A stretch of 64,000 bases of DNA from Chryseobacterium sp. T16E-39 (GTDB lineage Bacteria; Bacteroidota; Bacteroidia; Flavobacteriales; Weeksellaceae), in contig NZ_CP022282.1 in assembly GCF_002216065.1 (NCBI RefSeq), positions 3,224,001-3,288,000 of the forward strand, read 5' to 3'. The first letter of the stretch is position 1. The number at the start of each line of letters is the position of its first letter. Below the pieces are notes generated by a model. That model made no database searches and was not told the origin of the DNA. It saw nothing but the letters and a program-made list of their open reading frames with translations. The translations under genes were made by a program, and so were the position numbers. Below are positions 34,812 to 43,421 of the stretch, one piece after another.

Positions 34812-35717
34812 ATGAAGATTACCATCTGTATTCCTGTGTATAATTTCGATGTCAGGGAGCTGGTTTCTGATTTAAAAAAAGAGATTATAGCAAAGGATTT
34901 TAATGCAGAAATTATATTAATAGACGATCAATCGAAAGAAGAATTTAAACAAATCAATGAAGTTCTTCAGAAGCAGGTAGATCAATTCATCTATCTTGAT
35001 AAAAATATAGGAAGATCCAAGATTCGGAATCTATTTCTTACTTATTCTAAAGGAGACTACTTACTTTTTCTTGATTGTGATGGCAAAGTGACGGATAATA
35101 ACTTCGTTGGAAATTATATTCAATTTATTAATGAAAACCCAGGCACAAAAGTTATATATGGCGGCAGAGTGGTGTCAGAATCCAATCCGGATCGGGATCA
35201 TTATCTGAGGTGGAAATTTGCCGTGGAGCGTGAAAACCTGCCGGTTTCAAGTCGACTGGAAAATCCCTATCTGAGTTTTCAGACCAATAATTTTATCATC
35301 GGAAAAGAGGTATTCCAAAAAATTTCTTTTAATTCTGAATTTCAGAAATATGGTTATGAAGACCTTTTATTTGCAATGGATCTGAAATCCAACAATATAA
35401 AGATTGACCATATTCATAACCCTATTCTTAATATTGATGTAGAAGACAATAGGCTTTATCTTGAAAAAGTAAAAGAATCAGTGGATAGCTTATCTAAGAT
35501 GCTGGCTGATGAGGAACTCAATTCCAAGATGTCAGAGGTCAAGTTGGTAAAAGCGTTTAATATGATCTGCAGAATAGGGTTAAAAAGAGCATTTATTGTT
35601 CTTTTCAAGATAAATAAGCCTATGGTAGAAAAAAAACTTTTAAAGGGAAAGGGAAAGATTAATCTACGATATCTCGATTATTATAAGCTGGGATTGCTGT
35701 TGCAGAAAACAGAATAG
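34812..35717 (+). CDS. Glycosyltransferase family 2
   Basis: 301 residues. The GT-A start ITICIPVYNFDVRELV leads to IGRSKIRNLFL and the DxD-like LLFLDCDGKV. YEDLLFAMDLK is the acceptor-region motif. The C-terminal helices lack membrane segments. It is cytoplasmic. The acceptor is unknown. Confidence 0.9.
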   Translation: MKITICIPVYNFDVRELVSDLKKEIIAKDFNAEIILIDDQSKEEFKQINEVLQKQVDQFIYLDKNIGRSKIRNLFLTYSKGDYLLFLDCDGKVTDNNFVGNYIQFINENPGTKVIYGGRVVSESNPDRDHYLRWKFAVERENLPVSSRLENPYLSFQTNNFIIGKEVFQKISFNSEFQKYGYEDLLFAMDLKSNNIKIDHIHNPILNIDVEDNRLYLEKVKESVDSLSKMLADEELNSKMSEVKLVKAFNMICRIGLKRAFIVLFKINKPMVEKKLLKGKGKINLRYLDYYKLGLLLQKTE

Positions 35718-35740
35718 GGGTGTTTTAAAACCCCATTTAT
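35717..35740 (+). terminator. Intrinsic terminator after the glycosyltransferase cluster
   Basis: GGGG-TG-TTTTAAAACCCC folds into a stem with a two-base bulge and is followed by ATTTAT. It begins inside the stop codon of the GT2 gene. Confidence 0.5.
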
Positions 35741-35795
35741 AAAATATTTTCTTAAATCTCTTTACTTTGTAAGACACTTTTGATAAAAGTTGAAA

Positions 35796-35825
35796 TAAAA
35801 AACCTTTACCAAAGCTGATAAAGGT
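35796..35825 (-). terminator. Putative terminator of the frameshifted lipoprotein gene
   Basis: A 7-bp stem (ACCTTTA at 35802-35808 with TAAAGGT at 35819-35825) is followed on the minus strand by TTTTTTATTTC. It lies just past the true 3' end of the lipoprotein frame. Confidence 0.55.
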
Positions 35826-35852
35826 CTTAAGTTATTAATAAAGTAAGGAGTT

Positions 35853-36448
35853 CTATTGTCTTGTAAATATCAAGTCTTTTGTTTCAGGTAGGTAAACTGC
35901 CTTATCTGTACTTGCAGGACAAGTAGCACTATCAATTAGAGAGTCATTTGCTTTATATACCCATGACAGCTGTGTTGCATTTATTTTTTTAATAATATCT
36001 TTCCCCAACCAATTCCACAATTAGTCCCTCCATAATATAGCAGTGCTAAATTTTGACTTGGGCTTGTTCCGAAACTATAAATTGTGTGAATAGTTTGAGT
36101 TGCAGGAATAGACATGTTTTTCGTGTCCTGTAAAATTTGACCACTTGCATTCTTGACAATGTATCTTATGGAAAGAACATCCTGAAAGTAATTTTTAGTT
36201 TGTAGATTAATAGGCTTTTTTAACTCTTTTGTTATAAATAAGTTAATTGTCTTACCTTCAAAATTTGCAGTAAAATTTCCCACGTAGCTATCAAGTTCAT
36301 TATTCACATCTTTCAGATAAGAGTTAGCAATAATATCTTTCAAATTAGTATTTAGAGGTTGTATTTGTTGTGCTTTACAAGCAGTTATGTTTATAAATAA
36401 TTCTAAGATTATTATAACTTTAAAAAATATTGTCTTCATAATTTTCAT
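35853..36448 (-). pseudogene. DUF6705-like lipoprotein gene interrupted by a frameshift
   Basis: The continuous frame from 36448 to 35981 gives 155 residues. It has a signal peptide ending ITAC (lipidated C24) and a domain NSYLKDVNNELDSYVGNFTANFEGKTINLF typical of DUF6705-like lipoproteins. It ends LLKK at a stop made by a run of seven A (forward 35984-35990). The next frame continues without a break as NATQLSWVYKANDSLIDSA and reaches a stop at 35853, matching a family-like C-terminus (KAVYLPETKDLIFTRQ). One missing A in the run would restore one protein. This is a frameshift, a sequencing error or phase variation. Confidence 0.75.
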
Positions 36449-36451
36449 TTT

Positions 36452-37849
36452 TTATGGGCATGGGGTGGCTGTTGTAGTAGCACCACCACTGTTTAATGTT
36501 ATGTTTTTCACTGCTCCATTGTCTTCAATTCTCTGCAAATTTACTTTTCCTTCCATTCCCATGCCTCTTAAAGTTTCAAAAAAAAGTTTCTCTAATCCTT
36601 GGGCATTTAGGTCAGCTCCTAAATAGTCAACATTTGACAAATCTAATGCCATCTGCCCCTCTAATATCTGAAATTCTGTTTTTAATTTATTGAGATCCCA
36701 GCTCGTGTTATATAAAAATTGTGATAACTCCTGTGAGGTGCCACTAAAGTTAATGATGTAATTGTAATATCTAATACCTCCAGGACAACTACTACATGAT
36801 TCAGAACCAATCATTCCCATAAAACCATTTCCAATATTTCCATTAGGTTGTGCAATTGAAAAATCAAAAAGTTTAATAATATCTGGTGGGGAGAGCATTT
36901 TAATGCCATTTGGCGTATGATTGTGATAACCTCCTTGATACCCAGATGTATCTCCTAAATCCACTTCATGTGTGCCACCAAGGATTGTTGTACTCGTTGT
37001 TCCATCTGATTTTATTTTTACTCCAATTTCTCCACCTTTAGGAGCTTGAGTTTTTAGTTCCTTGATTTTTGCTTGTACTTTGGGATCTGATAATATACTT
37101 TTTGTTTTTTCGCAAGGATTTGCGTTGGGGCTATTATTAGGATTATCATCACTACCAGCAGTTCCTCCTGCGTCGGGATTATTGAGACAGTCTTCATAAG
37201 GGCCACACCCACCTGGAGGAATCCAACCACCACCTGGAGGCAAAGAACCACCACCTCCTCCACCACCTCCAATGGTGATTACAACAGGCTCTATGTCACA
37301 TGATGGATATCCATCAAAGCCACATGGACCACCAGCAGCCTTATTTGAAGATTTATTTTTTGAATTGCTCTTTATATACTGAGCTCGAAATAACCCTAAT
37401 ATTACATTGTAATTATCAGCTTCTGGAGACATTTTTAGAAATTCTACCTGAGTACCATTCTCTTTTAAAACTGCAATAATAATTCCTTCTACTGTATAAT
37501 TTTTTATTAGTGGGAACAGGGTATACTTTTCGTTATTCTTAGTTGTAATATCCTGAGATCTGATATTAAATTCGACATATTCATCAGCTATTTTTGATGA
37601 ATTTTTCCAAACGTTTCTAATTGCTTTTAAAGTATGTTGAACCTTATTAATTTCATCATAACGTTCTAGTAAAGTTTTAAAGCCATTACCATAGTTAATT
37701 GTTTCTTTTTTTTTAGCTGAAAATACCTGAAACTTGTTTGAGAGTTTTTCTTGTTTATTGTTAAGAAAATCTTCTTCAGAACTACAGGAGTTCAACCACA
37801 CAACTGATGCTGTCAAAAGCATTAGCCGAATAATTAAATTTTTCCTCAT
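36452..37849 (-). CDS. Lipoprotein with Gly/Pro linker and JAMM-like C-terminal domain
   Basis: 465 residues. The signal VVWLNSC gives lipidated C22, and the following SSEEDF resembles the surface-export tag of Flavobacterium lipoproteins. Residues 40-160 form an uncharacterised N-terminal domain. A Gly/Pro/Cys-rich linker (about 173-245) has runs of Gly. The C-terminal domain holds GGYHNHTPNGIKMLSPPDI, an H309-x-H311-x8-S320-x2-D323 pattern close to the JAMM metalloprotease motif (x7 in the classical form). E274 (GGEIGVKI) is a candidate acid. It lies 3 bp upstream of the frameshifted lipoprotein. Function is not established. Confidence 0.75.
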   Translation of the reverse strand: MRKNLIIRLMLLTASVVWLNSCSSEEDFLNNKQEKLSNKFQVFSAKKKETINYGNGFKTLLERYDEINKVQHTLKAIRNVWKNSSKIADEYVEFNIRSQDITTKNNEKYTLFPLIKNYTVEGIIIAVLKENGTQVEFLKMSPEADNYNVILGLFRAQYIKSNSKNKSSNKAAGGPCGFDGYPSCDIEPVVITIGGGGGGGGSLPPGGGWIPPGGCGPYEDCLNNPDAGGTAGSDDNPNNSPNANPCEKTKSILSDPKVQAKIKELKTQAPKGGEIGVKIKSDGTTSTTILGGTHEVDLGDTSGYQGGYHNHTPNGIKMLSPPDIIKLFDFSIAQPNGNIGNGFMGMIGSESCSSCPGGIRYYNYIINFSGTSQELSQFLYNTSWDLNKLKTEFQILEGQMALDLSNVDYLGADLNAQGLEKLFFETLRGMGMEGKVNLQRIEDNGAVKNITLNSGGATTTATPCP

Positions 37850-38106
37850 TTATTGTTTTTATTTTGCTAATATAAAAATATATTTTAATTCACAGTTTGG
37901 GGTTTTCCGTATTGTTTAATTTAGATTTTTACTACATCAAGCCTTTGTTTTATTTTCTATTATATTAAATAGTATTCATACTTAATTATATTAATAAGGG
38001 TTTGAGTGGATAACGTCAGTTTAAATTTATTTTGTGAATTTTTTAGAGAATAATTTACAGAGAGATCAAAAATCTATGTAAACTACTATGAATAGGACTA
38101 AAAAGA
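37850..38106. other. AT-rich intergenic stretch with no recognised gene
   Basis: 257 bp of very AT-rich DNA between the JAMM-like lipoprotein and the tRNA-Val pair. I see no ORF with family character, no RNA motif and no TAnnTTTG box of quality. It may be the end of an acquired segment next to the tRNA genes. Confidence 0.4.
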
Positions 38107-38134
38107 AAAATCTCTCAATTTCTTGAGAGATTTT
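38107..38134 (-). terminator. Terminator of the tRNA-Val operon
   Basis: A 12-bp stem (AAAATCTCTCAA at 38107-38118 with TTGAGAGATTTT at 38123-38134) is followed on the minus strand by a T-rich run (complement of AAAAGAAAAA just left). Confidence 0.85.
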
Positions 38135-38137
38135 CTG

Positions 38138-38212
38138 TGGGCCCTGAGGGATTCGAACCCCCGACCCTCTGGGTGTAAACCAGATGCTCTGAACCAACTG
38201 AGCTAAGAGCCC
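38138..38212 (-). tRNA. tRNA-Val (anticodon UAC), second copy in the transcript
   Basis: A 75-nt cloverleaf. The acceptor stem GGGCTCT pairs with AGGGCCC, with discriminator A. The D-arm is AGCTCAGTTGGTTCAGAGC, and the anticodon stem CTGG/CCAG encloses TTTACAC with anticodon UAC. The T-arm GGGGGTTCGAATCCCTC carries the TTCGA loop. CCA is not encoded. The sequence is identical to the copy at 38248-38322. Confidence 0.97.
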
Positions 38213-38247
38213 TGAAATTTTTTGAAAGGCTTCAGTTTCCTTTTTTG

Positions 38248-38322
38248 TGGGCCCTGAGGGATTCGAACCCCCGACCCTCTGGGTGTAAACCAGATGCTCT
38301 GAACCAACTGAGCTAAGAGCCC
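38248..38322 (-). tRNA. tRNA-Val (anticodon UAC), first copy in the transcript
   Basis: Identical in sequence to the copy at 38138-38212, with the same cloverleaf and anticodon loop TTTACAC. The 35-nt spacer between the two copies is AT-rich and has no terminator. One transcript probably carries both, from the promoter at 38351-38381. Confidence 0.97.
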
Positions 38323-38350
38323 CACATTCGATTTCTCGTTTTGAGTGGTG

Positions 38351-38381
38351 CAAATATACGACTTATTCCTTTACTCGCAAA
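38351..38381 (-). promoter_or_regulatory. Promoter of the tRNA-Val pair
   Basis: TTTG (38378-38381) and TATATTTG (38351-38358) with a 19-nt spacer on the minus strand fit the Bacteroidota -33/-7 consensus exactly. The start point would lie near 38345, about 23 nt before the first tRNA. It overlaps the 3' end of folC. Confidence 0.85.
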
Positions 38382-39607
38382 TTTTTTTCTAAAAATTCTC
38401 CCACTACAAAGTTGCTTCCGCCTATAAAAATCATTTCTTCATTTGTACATTCTTGTTTTGCAGCTAAATACGCTTCCTGTACTGAATCGAAAATTTTATA
38501 AATTATTTTTGCATTCATCAGCAAATCCTCATAATCTTTTGGGTGTCTTCCTCTGTGGATCGAAGGTTTGGCAAAATAAAATGTAGAATTTTCAGGTAAC
38601 AAATTCATTACTTCATCTATTTTTTTATCGTTCACAAATCCTAAAATAATATGCTTGCGACGATCGATAGAATTAAGCTGGGAAAAAACCTGTTCTAAGC
38701 CTGCTTGATTATGAGCCGTGTCACAAATTGTTAAAGGGTTTTGAGAAAACTCAAACCATCGTCCGATGAACCCGGTATTTTCGTGAACGTGGAGCAGTCC
38801 ATTCTGGATATTTTTGTCAGAGATTTTAATATGTAATTTGATCAGCTCATCAGTTAGTCCCAAAACTACTCTGATATTCTTTTGTTGATAATTGCCTTTA
38901 AGGTCTGATTGTAAGTCTGATTGAAACAGAGAAGCATCTATAAATGGGGCATTATTCAGATTCGCTTTGTCACGGATAATTTTTTTAACAGCCTCATTTT
39001 CATCACCCGAAATAATAGTAACTCCCTCTTTGATTATGCCTGCTTTTTCACCTGCAATTTCTTCAACCGTATTTCCTAGTATATTTTGGTGGTCCAGTTG
39101 TACATTGGTAATGGCCGAAACTAAAGGCCTTATAATATTTGTAGAATCTAATCTTCCTCCCAGTCCGACCTCTATGATCGCAAAGTCTACCTGTTGCTGA
39201 TAAAAATATTCAAAAGCCATGATGGTTGTAAATTCAAAGAAAGAAGGGAGAATGTCTTCCGGAAGCGTTTTCAACTTTTGAATAAAACTAAACACAAATT
39301 CTTTATCACAGTTTTTGCCATTTACTTTTATACGCTCCGTAAAGTCAATAAGATGTGGAGAATTGTATATTCCTACTTTATAACCGGCATCCTGAAGTAT
39401 AGAAGCCAACATATTGCTTGTTGAACCTTTACCATTAGTTCCTCCAATATGGATGCATTTTATTTTTTCCTGAGGGTTGTCAAAAAATGAACAAAGCCTC
39501 GTTATATTGCCTAAACCAGGCTTATATGCCTTTTCTCCGTCGATCTGATAGTTGGGTGCCTGCACGAAAAGCCAGTCAACGGCTTCTTGATATTCTTTGG
39601 TTGTCAT
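38363..39607 (-). CDS. folC: Folylpolyglutamate synthase / dihydrofolate synthase
   Basis: Adds glutamate to folates, and in bacteria often also makes dihydrofolate from dihydropteroate. The Mur-ligase-like ATP loop GGTNGKGST is at residues 55-63. HIGGTNGKGST and IIEVGLGGRLDSTN are family hallmarks, with LDHQNILG following. At 414 aa it has normal length. The tRNA promoter lies over its stop codon. Confidence 0.95.
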   Translation of the reverse strand: MTTKEYQEAVDWLFVQAPNYQIDGEKAYKPGLGNITRLCSFFDNPQEKIKCIHIGGTNGKGSTSNMLASILQDAGYKVGIYNSPHLIDFTERIKVNGKNCDKEFVFSFIQKLKTLPEDILPSFFEFTTIMAFEYFYQQQVDFAIIEVGLGGRLDSTNIIRPLVSAITNVQLDHQNILGNTVEEIAGEKAGIIKEGVTIISGDENEAVKKIIRDKANLNNAPFIDASLFQSDLQSDLKGNYQQKNIRVVLGLTDELIKLHIKISDKNIQNGLLHVHENTGFIGRWFEFSQNPLTICDTAHNQAGLEQVFSQLNSIDRRKHIILGFVNDKKIDEVMNLLPENSTFYFAKPSIHRGRHPKDYEDLLMNAKIIYKIFDSVQEAYLAAKQECTNEEMIFIGGSNFVVGEFLEKNLRVKE

Positions 39608-39669
39608 GATGCAAAATTCTCAAAAGTTTTATTAAAATGAAACATTAATTTTTAAATGTGTAACTTTTT

Positions 39670-39677
39670 TATCTTTG
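39670..39677 (+). promoter_or_regulatory. Putative -7 box (TATCTTTG) for the TolC-like gene
   Basis: An exact TAnnTTTG match, 27 bp before the ATG at 39705. No TTG at -33 spacing was seen. Confidence 0.4.
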
Positions 39678-39704
39678 GGGCGTCTAATATTGTAAAATCT
39701 TAAT

Positions 39705-41045
39705 ATGAAAAAAGTTTGGATCATCGTTTTCGGATTAACTTGCCTGGGTATGAATGCTCAGAAAAAATGGTCCTTAAGAGAATGTGTAGATTATGCAGTA
39801 AAGCATAACCTTCAGGTTATCCAAAATGAATATTCTAAGCAAGTTCAGGATTCTAATCTAAAAATTGCAAAAAAAGGATATTTACCCTCTGTATCTGCCA
39901 GTGTTGGAAACACAGTCAGTTTTGGACAAGCTTCATTAGGAACTGGAAGTATTCGAAACGACAGGTTTAGTAATAATGGAAACCTGTCGGCAGATGTTTT
40001 AGTTTACAACAATGGACGACTTGAGAAAACAATTAGAAAATCGCAATTTGATGTTGAAGCAAGTCAGTATGATATTGAAACGATAAAAAATGATATTTCT
40101 TTACAGATCGCACAACAATATCTGACTACATTGTTGAAAAAGGAAATAATAAAAATATCACAAAGTGCTCTTAACAATGCTCAAAAACAGTATGACAGAG
40201 CAAAAATAACGACCCAGGTAGGTACAACTGCTGAGACTGTATTGGCAGAAGCACAGTCTGCTTTAGCCAGAGAAAAGCAAAACCTTAAAACGGCAGAGAT
40301 TGATACAGGAAGAAGCTTATTTGCTCTTGCCCAACTTCTGCAATTACAGGATTATAAAGATTTTGATGTTGAGGATGTAAACGTATCTGATGAGCTTTCT
40401 CCACAATTGAAATCGGTAGATGATGTCTTAAGTACGGCGTATGATACTCAGCCACAAATAAAAGCAGCTGAGAGCAGAATTCGATCTGCCGAAGCTCAAA
40501 CTGAGGTGTCTAAAACCGCTTTTTGGCCTACTGTAACAGCAAGTGCAGGAATAGGAAGTTTTTATAATAACTTACTTAACACGGATAATGTAGGAAATTC
40601 ATTAGTTTACATTAAAGAACGTAATTTTTTCCAGCAATATAAAGACAACTTTGGTCAGCAGGCAGGATTATCTGTGAGTATTCCCATTTTCAATAAAGGA
40701 ATTACAAAATTACAGGTAGAGCAATCCAGAATCAATGAAAGTGTCGCCAAAAATACATTGGAACAACAAAAACAGACTGTACGACAAAATGTACAGAAAG
40801 CACAGTTTGATGTAGAAGCAAACTATGAATCTTATATTGCTGCAGTAGAAGCAGCAAAAAGTACAAAGCTTTCGCTAGACTTTGCAGATAAAAGCTATAC
40901 AGCAGGAAGAACGACTATTTTTGATCTGAACGTAGCCAGAAATAATTATGCTAATGCACAGGGCTCTGTAGCTCAGGCGAAATATAATTATCTTTTCAGT
41001 CTTAAATTATTGAATTTCTATGCCGGAATTCCATTAAGTTTGTAA
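39705..41045 (+). CDS. TolC-family outer-membrane efflux protein
   Basis: 446 residues with a signal peptide (MKKVWIIVFGLTCLGMNAQ). WSLRECVDYAVKHNLQVIQNEYSKQVQDS starts the repeated helical-hairpin unit. Long coiled-coil helices with Gln/Ala heptads (EQQKQTVRQNVQKAQFDVEANYESYIAAVEAAKSTKLSL) form the periplasmic barrel. It exports substrates with inner-membrane partners that are not in the window. The next gene starts 1 bp downstream. Confidence 0.92.
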   Translation: MKKVWIIVFGLTCLGMNAQKKWSLRECVDYAVKHNLQVIQNEYSKQVQDSNLKIAKKGYLPSVSASVGNTVSFGQASLGTGSIRNDRFSNNGNLSADVLVYNNGRLEKTIRKSQFDVEASQYDIETIKNDISLQIAQQYLTTLLKKEIIKISQSALNNAQKQYDRAKITTQVGTTAETVLAEAQSALAREKQNLKTAEIDTGRSLFALAQLLQLQDYKDFDVEDVNVSDELSPQLKSVDDVLSTAYDTQPQIKAAESRIRSAEAQTEVSKTAFWPTVTASAGIGSFYNNLLNTDNVGNSLVYIKERNFFQQYKDNFGQQAGLSVSIPIFNKGITKLQVEQSRINESVAKNTLEQQKQTVRQNVQKAQFDVEANYESYIAAVEAAKSTKLSLDFADKSYTAGRTTIFDLNVARNNYANAQGSVAQAKYNYLFSLKLLNFYAGIPLSL

Positions 41046-41046
41046 A

Positions 41047-41637
41047 ATGTCGATCCAATCATTAGAAAAATATTTACCACAGAATACACTTCAATATTTA
41101 AAAATCTGGTTTTCAGATTACTATATTCATATCAAAATTACACGAAATAGGAATTCGAAACTGGGAGATTACAGAAAACTCCCAGATCATTCCCATGAAA
41201 TAACGATCAATTCGACACTCGCACCACAGCTTTTTTTCTTTGTGCTTACTCATGAATTGGCTCATCTTATTGCCTTTGAAAAATATGGAAGAAGAATTTC
41301 TCCCCATGGAAACGAATGGAAAGACACTTTCAGGCGAATGCTTCTGGAAAGTGTGGAGGTATATGAAGACGCTTTAAGACCTATCATCATAAAGTTTTCA
41401 AGGTCTCCAAAGGCTAACTTTATGGCAAGTCCGGATTTGGTAAAGTATTTTCATATTGAGAAACAAGATGATAAGCTTCAATTCATAGAAGAGCTAGAAA
41501 AGGGTGATTTCTTTATGTACAGAAACGAAAAGTATTTTTTAGAAGGTCTGATTAAAAAAAACTATCTTTGTAAGAACCTGGCTAGTGGAAGGAAGTATTC
41601 TTTTAAACCTCTGGCAAGGGTAGAAAAATGTAGTTAA
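41047..41637 (+). CDS. SprT-like metallopeptidase-domain protein
   Basis: 196 residues. The zinc motif LTHELAHLIAFEKYGRRISPHG gives H69, E70, H73 and a third ligand H88. This is the SprT/Spartan-like fold. Bacterial SprT-like proteins have no firmly established role, and some may cleave DNA-protein crosslinks. It overlaps the start region of manC by 2 bp spacing and probably shares its transcript. Confidence 0.85.
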   Translation: MSIQSLEKYLPQNTLQYLKIWFSDYYIHIKITRNRNSKLGDYRKLPDHSHEITINSTLAPQLFFFVLTHELAHLIAFEKYGRRISPHGNEWKDTFRRMLLESVEVYEDALRPIIIKFSRSPKANFMASPDLVKYFHIEKQDDKLQFIEELEKGDFFMYRNEKYFLEGLIKKNYLCKNLASGRKYSFKPLARVEKCS

Positions 41638-41639
41638 AT

Positions 41640-42722
41640 ATGTCAAAATCAGATAAGTACTGTGTTATCATGGCTGGTGGAATTGGAAGCAGATTCTGGC
41701 CTATGAGTACTCAGAAATTTCCAAAGCAGTTTCAGGATATTTTAGGTGTTGGACGTACAATGATTCAACAGACATATGACCGAATCAGTAAAATTATCCC
41801 TAATGAAAATATATTCGTTATTACCAATAAGGAATATGTAAGCCTTTCTCATCAACAATTACCCGAGATTCCTGAACATAATATTGTCGGAGAACCGCTG
41901 ATGAAAAATACAGCAGCCTGCAATCTTTATATGGCAAACAAAATTGCTGAAATTAATCCTGACGCGACAATTGTTGTTTTGCCCGCAGATCATCTTATAT
42001 TAAAAGAAGAAACATTCCTTGAAAAAGTACAGCTTGCTTTTGATCTTGCATCAAAAAACGATTACCTTGTTACATTAGGAATTACGCCAACAAGACCAGA
42101 TACAGGATATGGTTATATTCAATTTGTGGATAAAAAAGGAGCAGAATATTTTAAAGTTAAAACATTCACTGAAAAACCAATTTTGGAAATAGCCCAGAGT
42201 TTTCTGGAAAGTGGAGATTTTCTTTGGAATGCAGGGATTTTTATTTGGAGCGTTAAAAGCATTCATCGTGCTTTTGAAACACATCTTCCAGAAATGGCAC
42301 AGCATTTTATGGCTTGCGAGTATAACTCCTCCAGTGAAGATAATTGTATAGAGCTTATTTATCCGAAGGTTCAGAAAATTTCTATAGATAATGGTATTCT
42401 GGAAAAGGCTAAAAATGTATATGTAGTGCCTTCTGATCTCGGATGGAGTGATTTAGGAACATGGACTTCTGTTTATGAAAATGCAGAAAAGGATGATAAT
42501 GAAAATACAGTAAAATTAAAGTACCTTTTAGCTTACAACTCGAAAGGAAACATTGTTCGGATGAAAAGTAACAACAAAGCTGTTATTATAGACGGACTGG
42601 AAAATTACATTATTGTAGATACAGATAAAGCATTGCTTATTTGTCCGAGAGACAACGACCAGCTGATAAAAGACTATGTTCTGGATCTGAAAAATTTTAA
42701 AAAAGGAGAGAAATTTATGTAA
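41640..42722 (+). CDS. manC: Mannose-1-phosphate guanylyltransferase
   Basis: Makes GDP-mannose for envelope polysaccharides. The nucleotide-binding start MAGGIGSRFWPMSTQKFPKQF is clear. LPADHLI, FTEKP and FLWNAGIFIWSV follow in order. Length 360 aa matches the single-domain form without the isomerase half. It lies in a run with TolC and SprT genes. Confidence 0.93.
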   Translation: MSKSDKYCVIMAGGIGSRFWPMSTQKFPKQFQDILGVGRTMIQQTYDRISKIIPNENIFVITNKEYVSLSHQQLPEIPEHNIVGEPLMKNTAACNLYMANKIAEINPDATIVVLPADHLILKEETFLEKVQLAFDLASKNDYLVTLGITPTRPDTGYGYIQFVDKKGAEYFKVKTFTEKPILEIAQSFLESGDFLWNAGIFIWSVKSIHRAFETHLPEMAQHFMACEYNSSSEDNCIELIYPKVQKISIDNGILEKAKNVYVVPSDLGWSDLGTWTSVYENAEKDDNENTVKLKYLLAYNSKGNIVRMKSNNKAVIIDGLENYIIVDTDKALLICPRDNDQLIKDYVLDLKNFKKGEKFM

Positions 42723-42758
42723 TTATCAATTCTCTTTTATTAACTTCCGAAATATGCT

Positions 42759-43421
42759 ATGGGAAAATTGAGTTCAAAAATTATCATATTCACTTTTATT
42801 CTTTTGGGAGTATTGTCTTATTCTCAGACAAAAAAGAAATTTTCAAGCATTCCAAATGTTCTTCAGGGGATCCAATCGGATGATAAGATTGACTTTTGGG
42901 TATTAAATTACAATACCTATGGTAAAGATCAGGAAATAAAAATTTCGGGAACTAAAAAAGATTATGTGCCGCAATCCTCCGGGTTTGATATGTTTCCCGA
43001 TGAAGATAGTTTTTATTATATTGCTTATTCTTCAGGTGGGAAAATAGAGTATGTAACAAATTTAGAGGGACTGAAAAAGTTTATTGGAAAAATAGATAAT
43101 GTACAGGAGGCCGCTATTGCAGCTACGGCGGATGGATATATGATAGATGAGGAATTTACTGACGTTGCAGGAAACTACTATGAAGATAAGACAAACTATT
43201 ATCTCGACTTAGGAAAACTAACATCAAAAGCCTGCCCATATCAGAAAACACATTATACGCTTACGGTAAATAAGACCAGTGGAGCTGTTACCAATGTGAA
43301 GGATAATGGAACATATATAGAACTCTATAATAAGAAATGTGCGAATAATCCGAGGCTTTTGAAAATTGAGAAAAAAGAAGAACCAAAAGATGAGCCTAAA
43401 AAACCAAGTAAAAGAAAATAG
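42759..43421 (+). CDS. Exported protein of unknown function
   Basis: 220 residues with a signal peptide (MGKLSSKIIIFTFILLGVLSYSQ). The mature part is beta-rich with no known motif (DDKIDFWVLNYNTYGKDQEIKISG; EAAIAATADGYMIDEEF). It ends in a Lys/Pro/Glu-rich tail. It overlaps the next gene's start. No function is recognised. Confidence 0.7.
   Translation: MGKLSSKIIIFTFILLGVLSYSQTKKKFSSIPNVLQGIQSDDKIDFWVLNYNTYGKDQEIKISGTKKDYVPQSSGFDMFPDEDSFYYIAYSSGGKIEYVTNLEGLKKFIGKIDNVQEAAIAATADGYMIDEEFTDVAGNYYEDKTNYYLDLGKLTSKACPYQKTHYTLTVNKTSGAVTNVKDNGTYIELYNKKCANNPRLLKIEKKEEPKDEPKKPSKRK

Noticed and set aside
35718..38322. Integrated prophage or integrative element
   Set aside because: No integrase, transposase or repeated tRNA end is seen. 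Only the location near tRNA genes and the AT-rich base composition suggest transfer.
38066..38353. Open frame of about 95 residues on the minus strand
   Set aside because: It runs across both tRNA-Val genes and is an artefact of the two identical tRNA copies.
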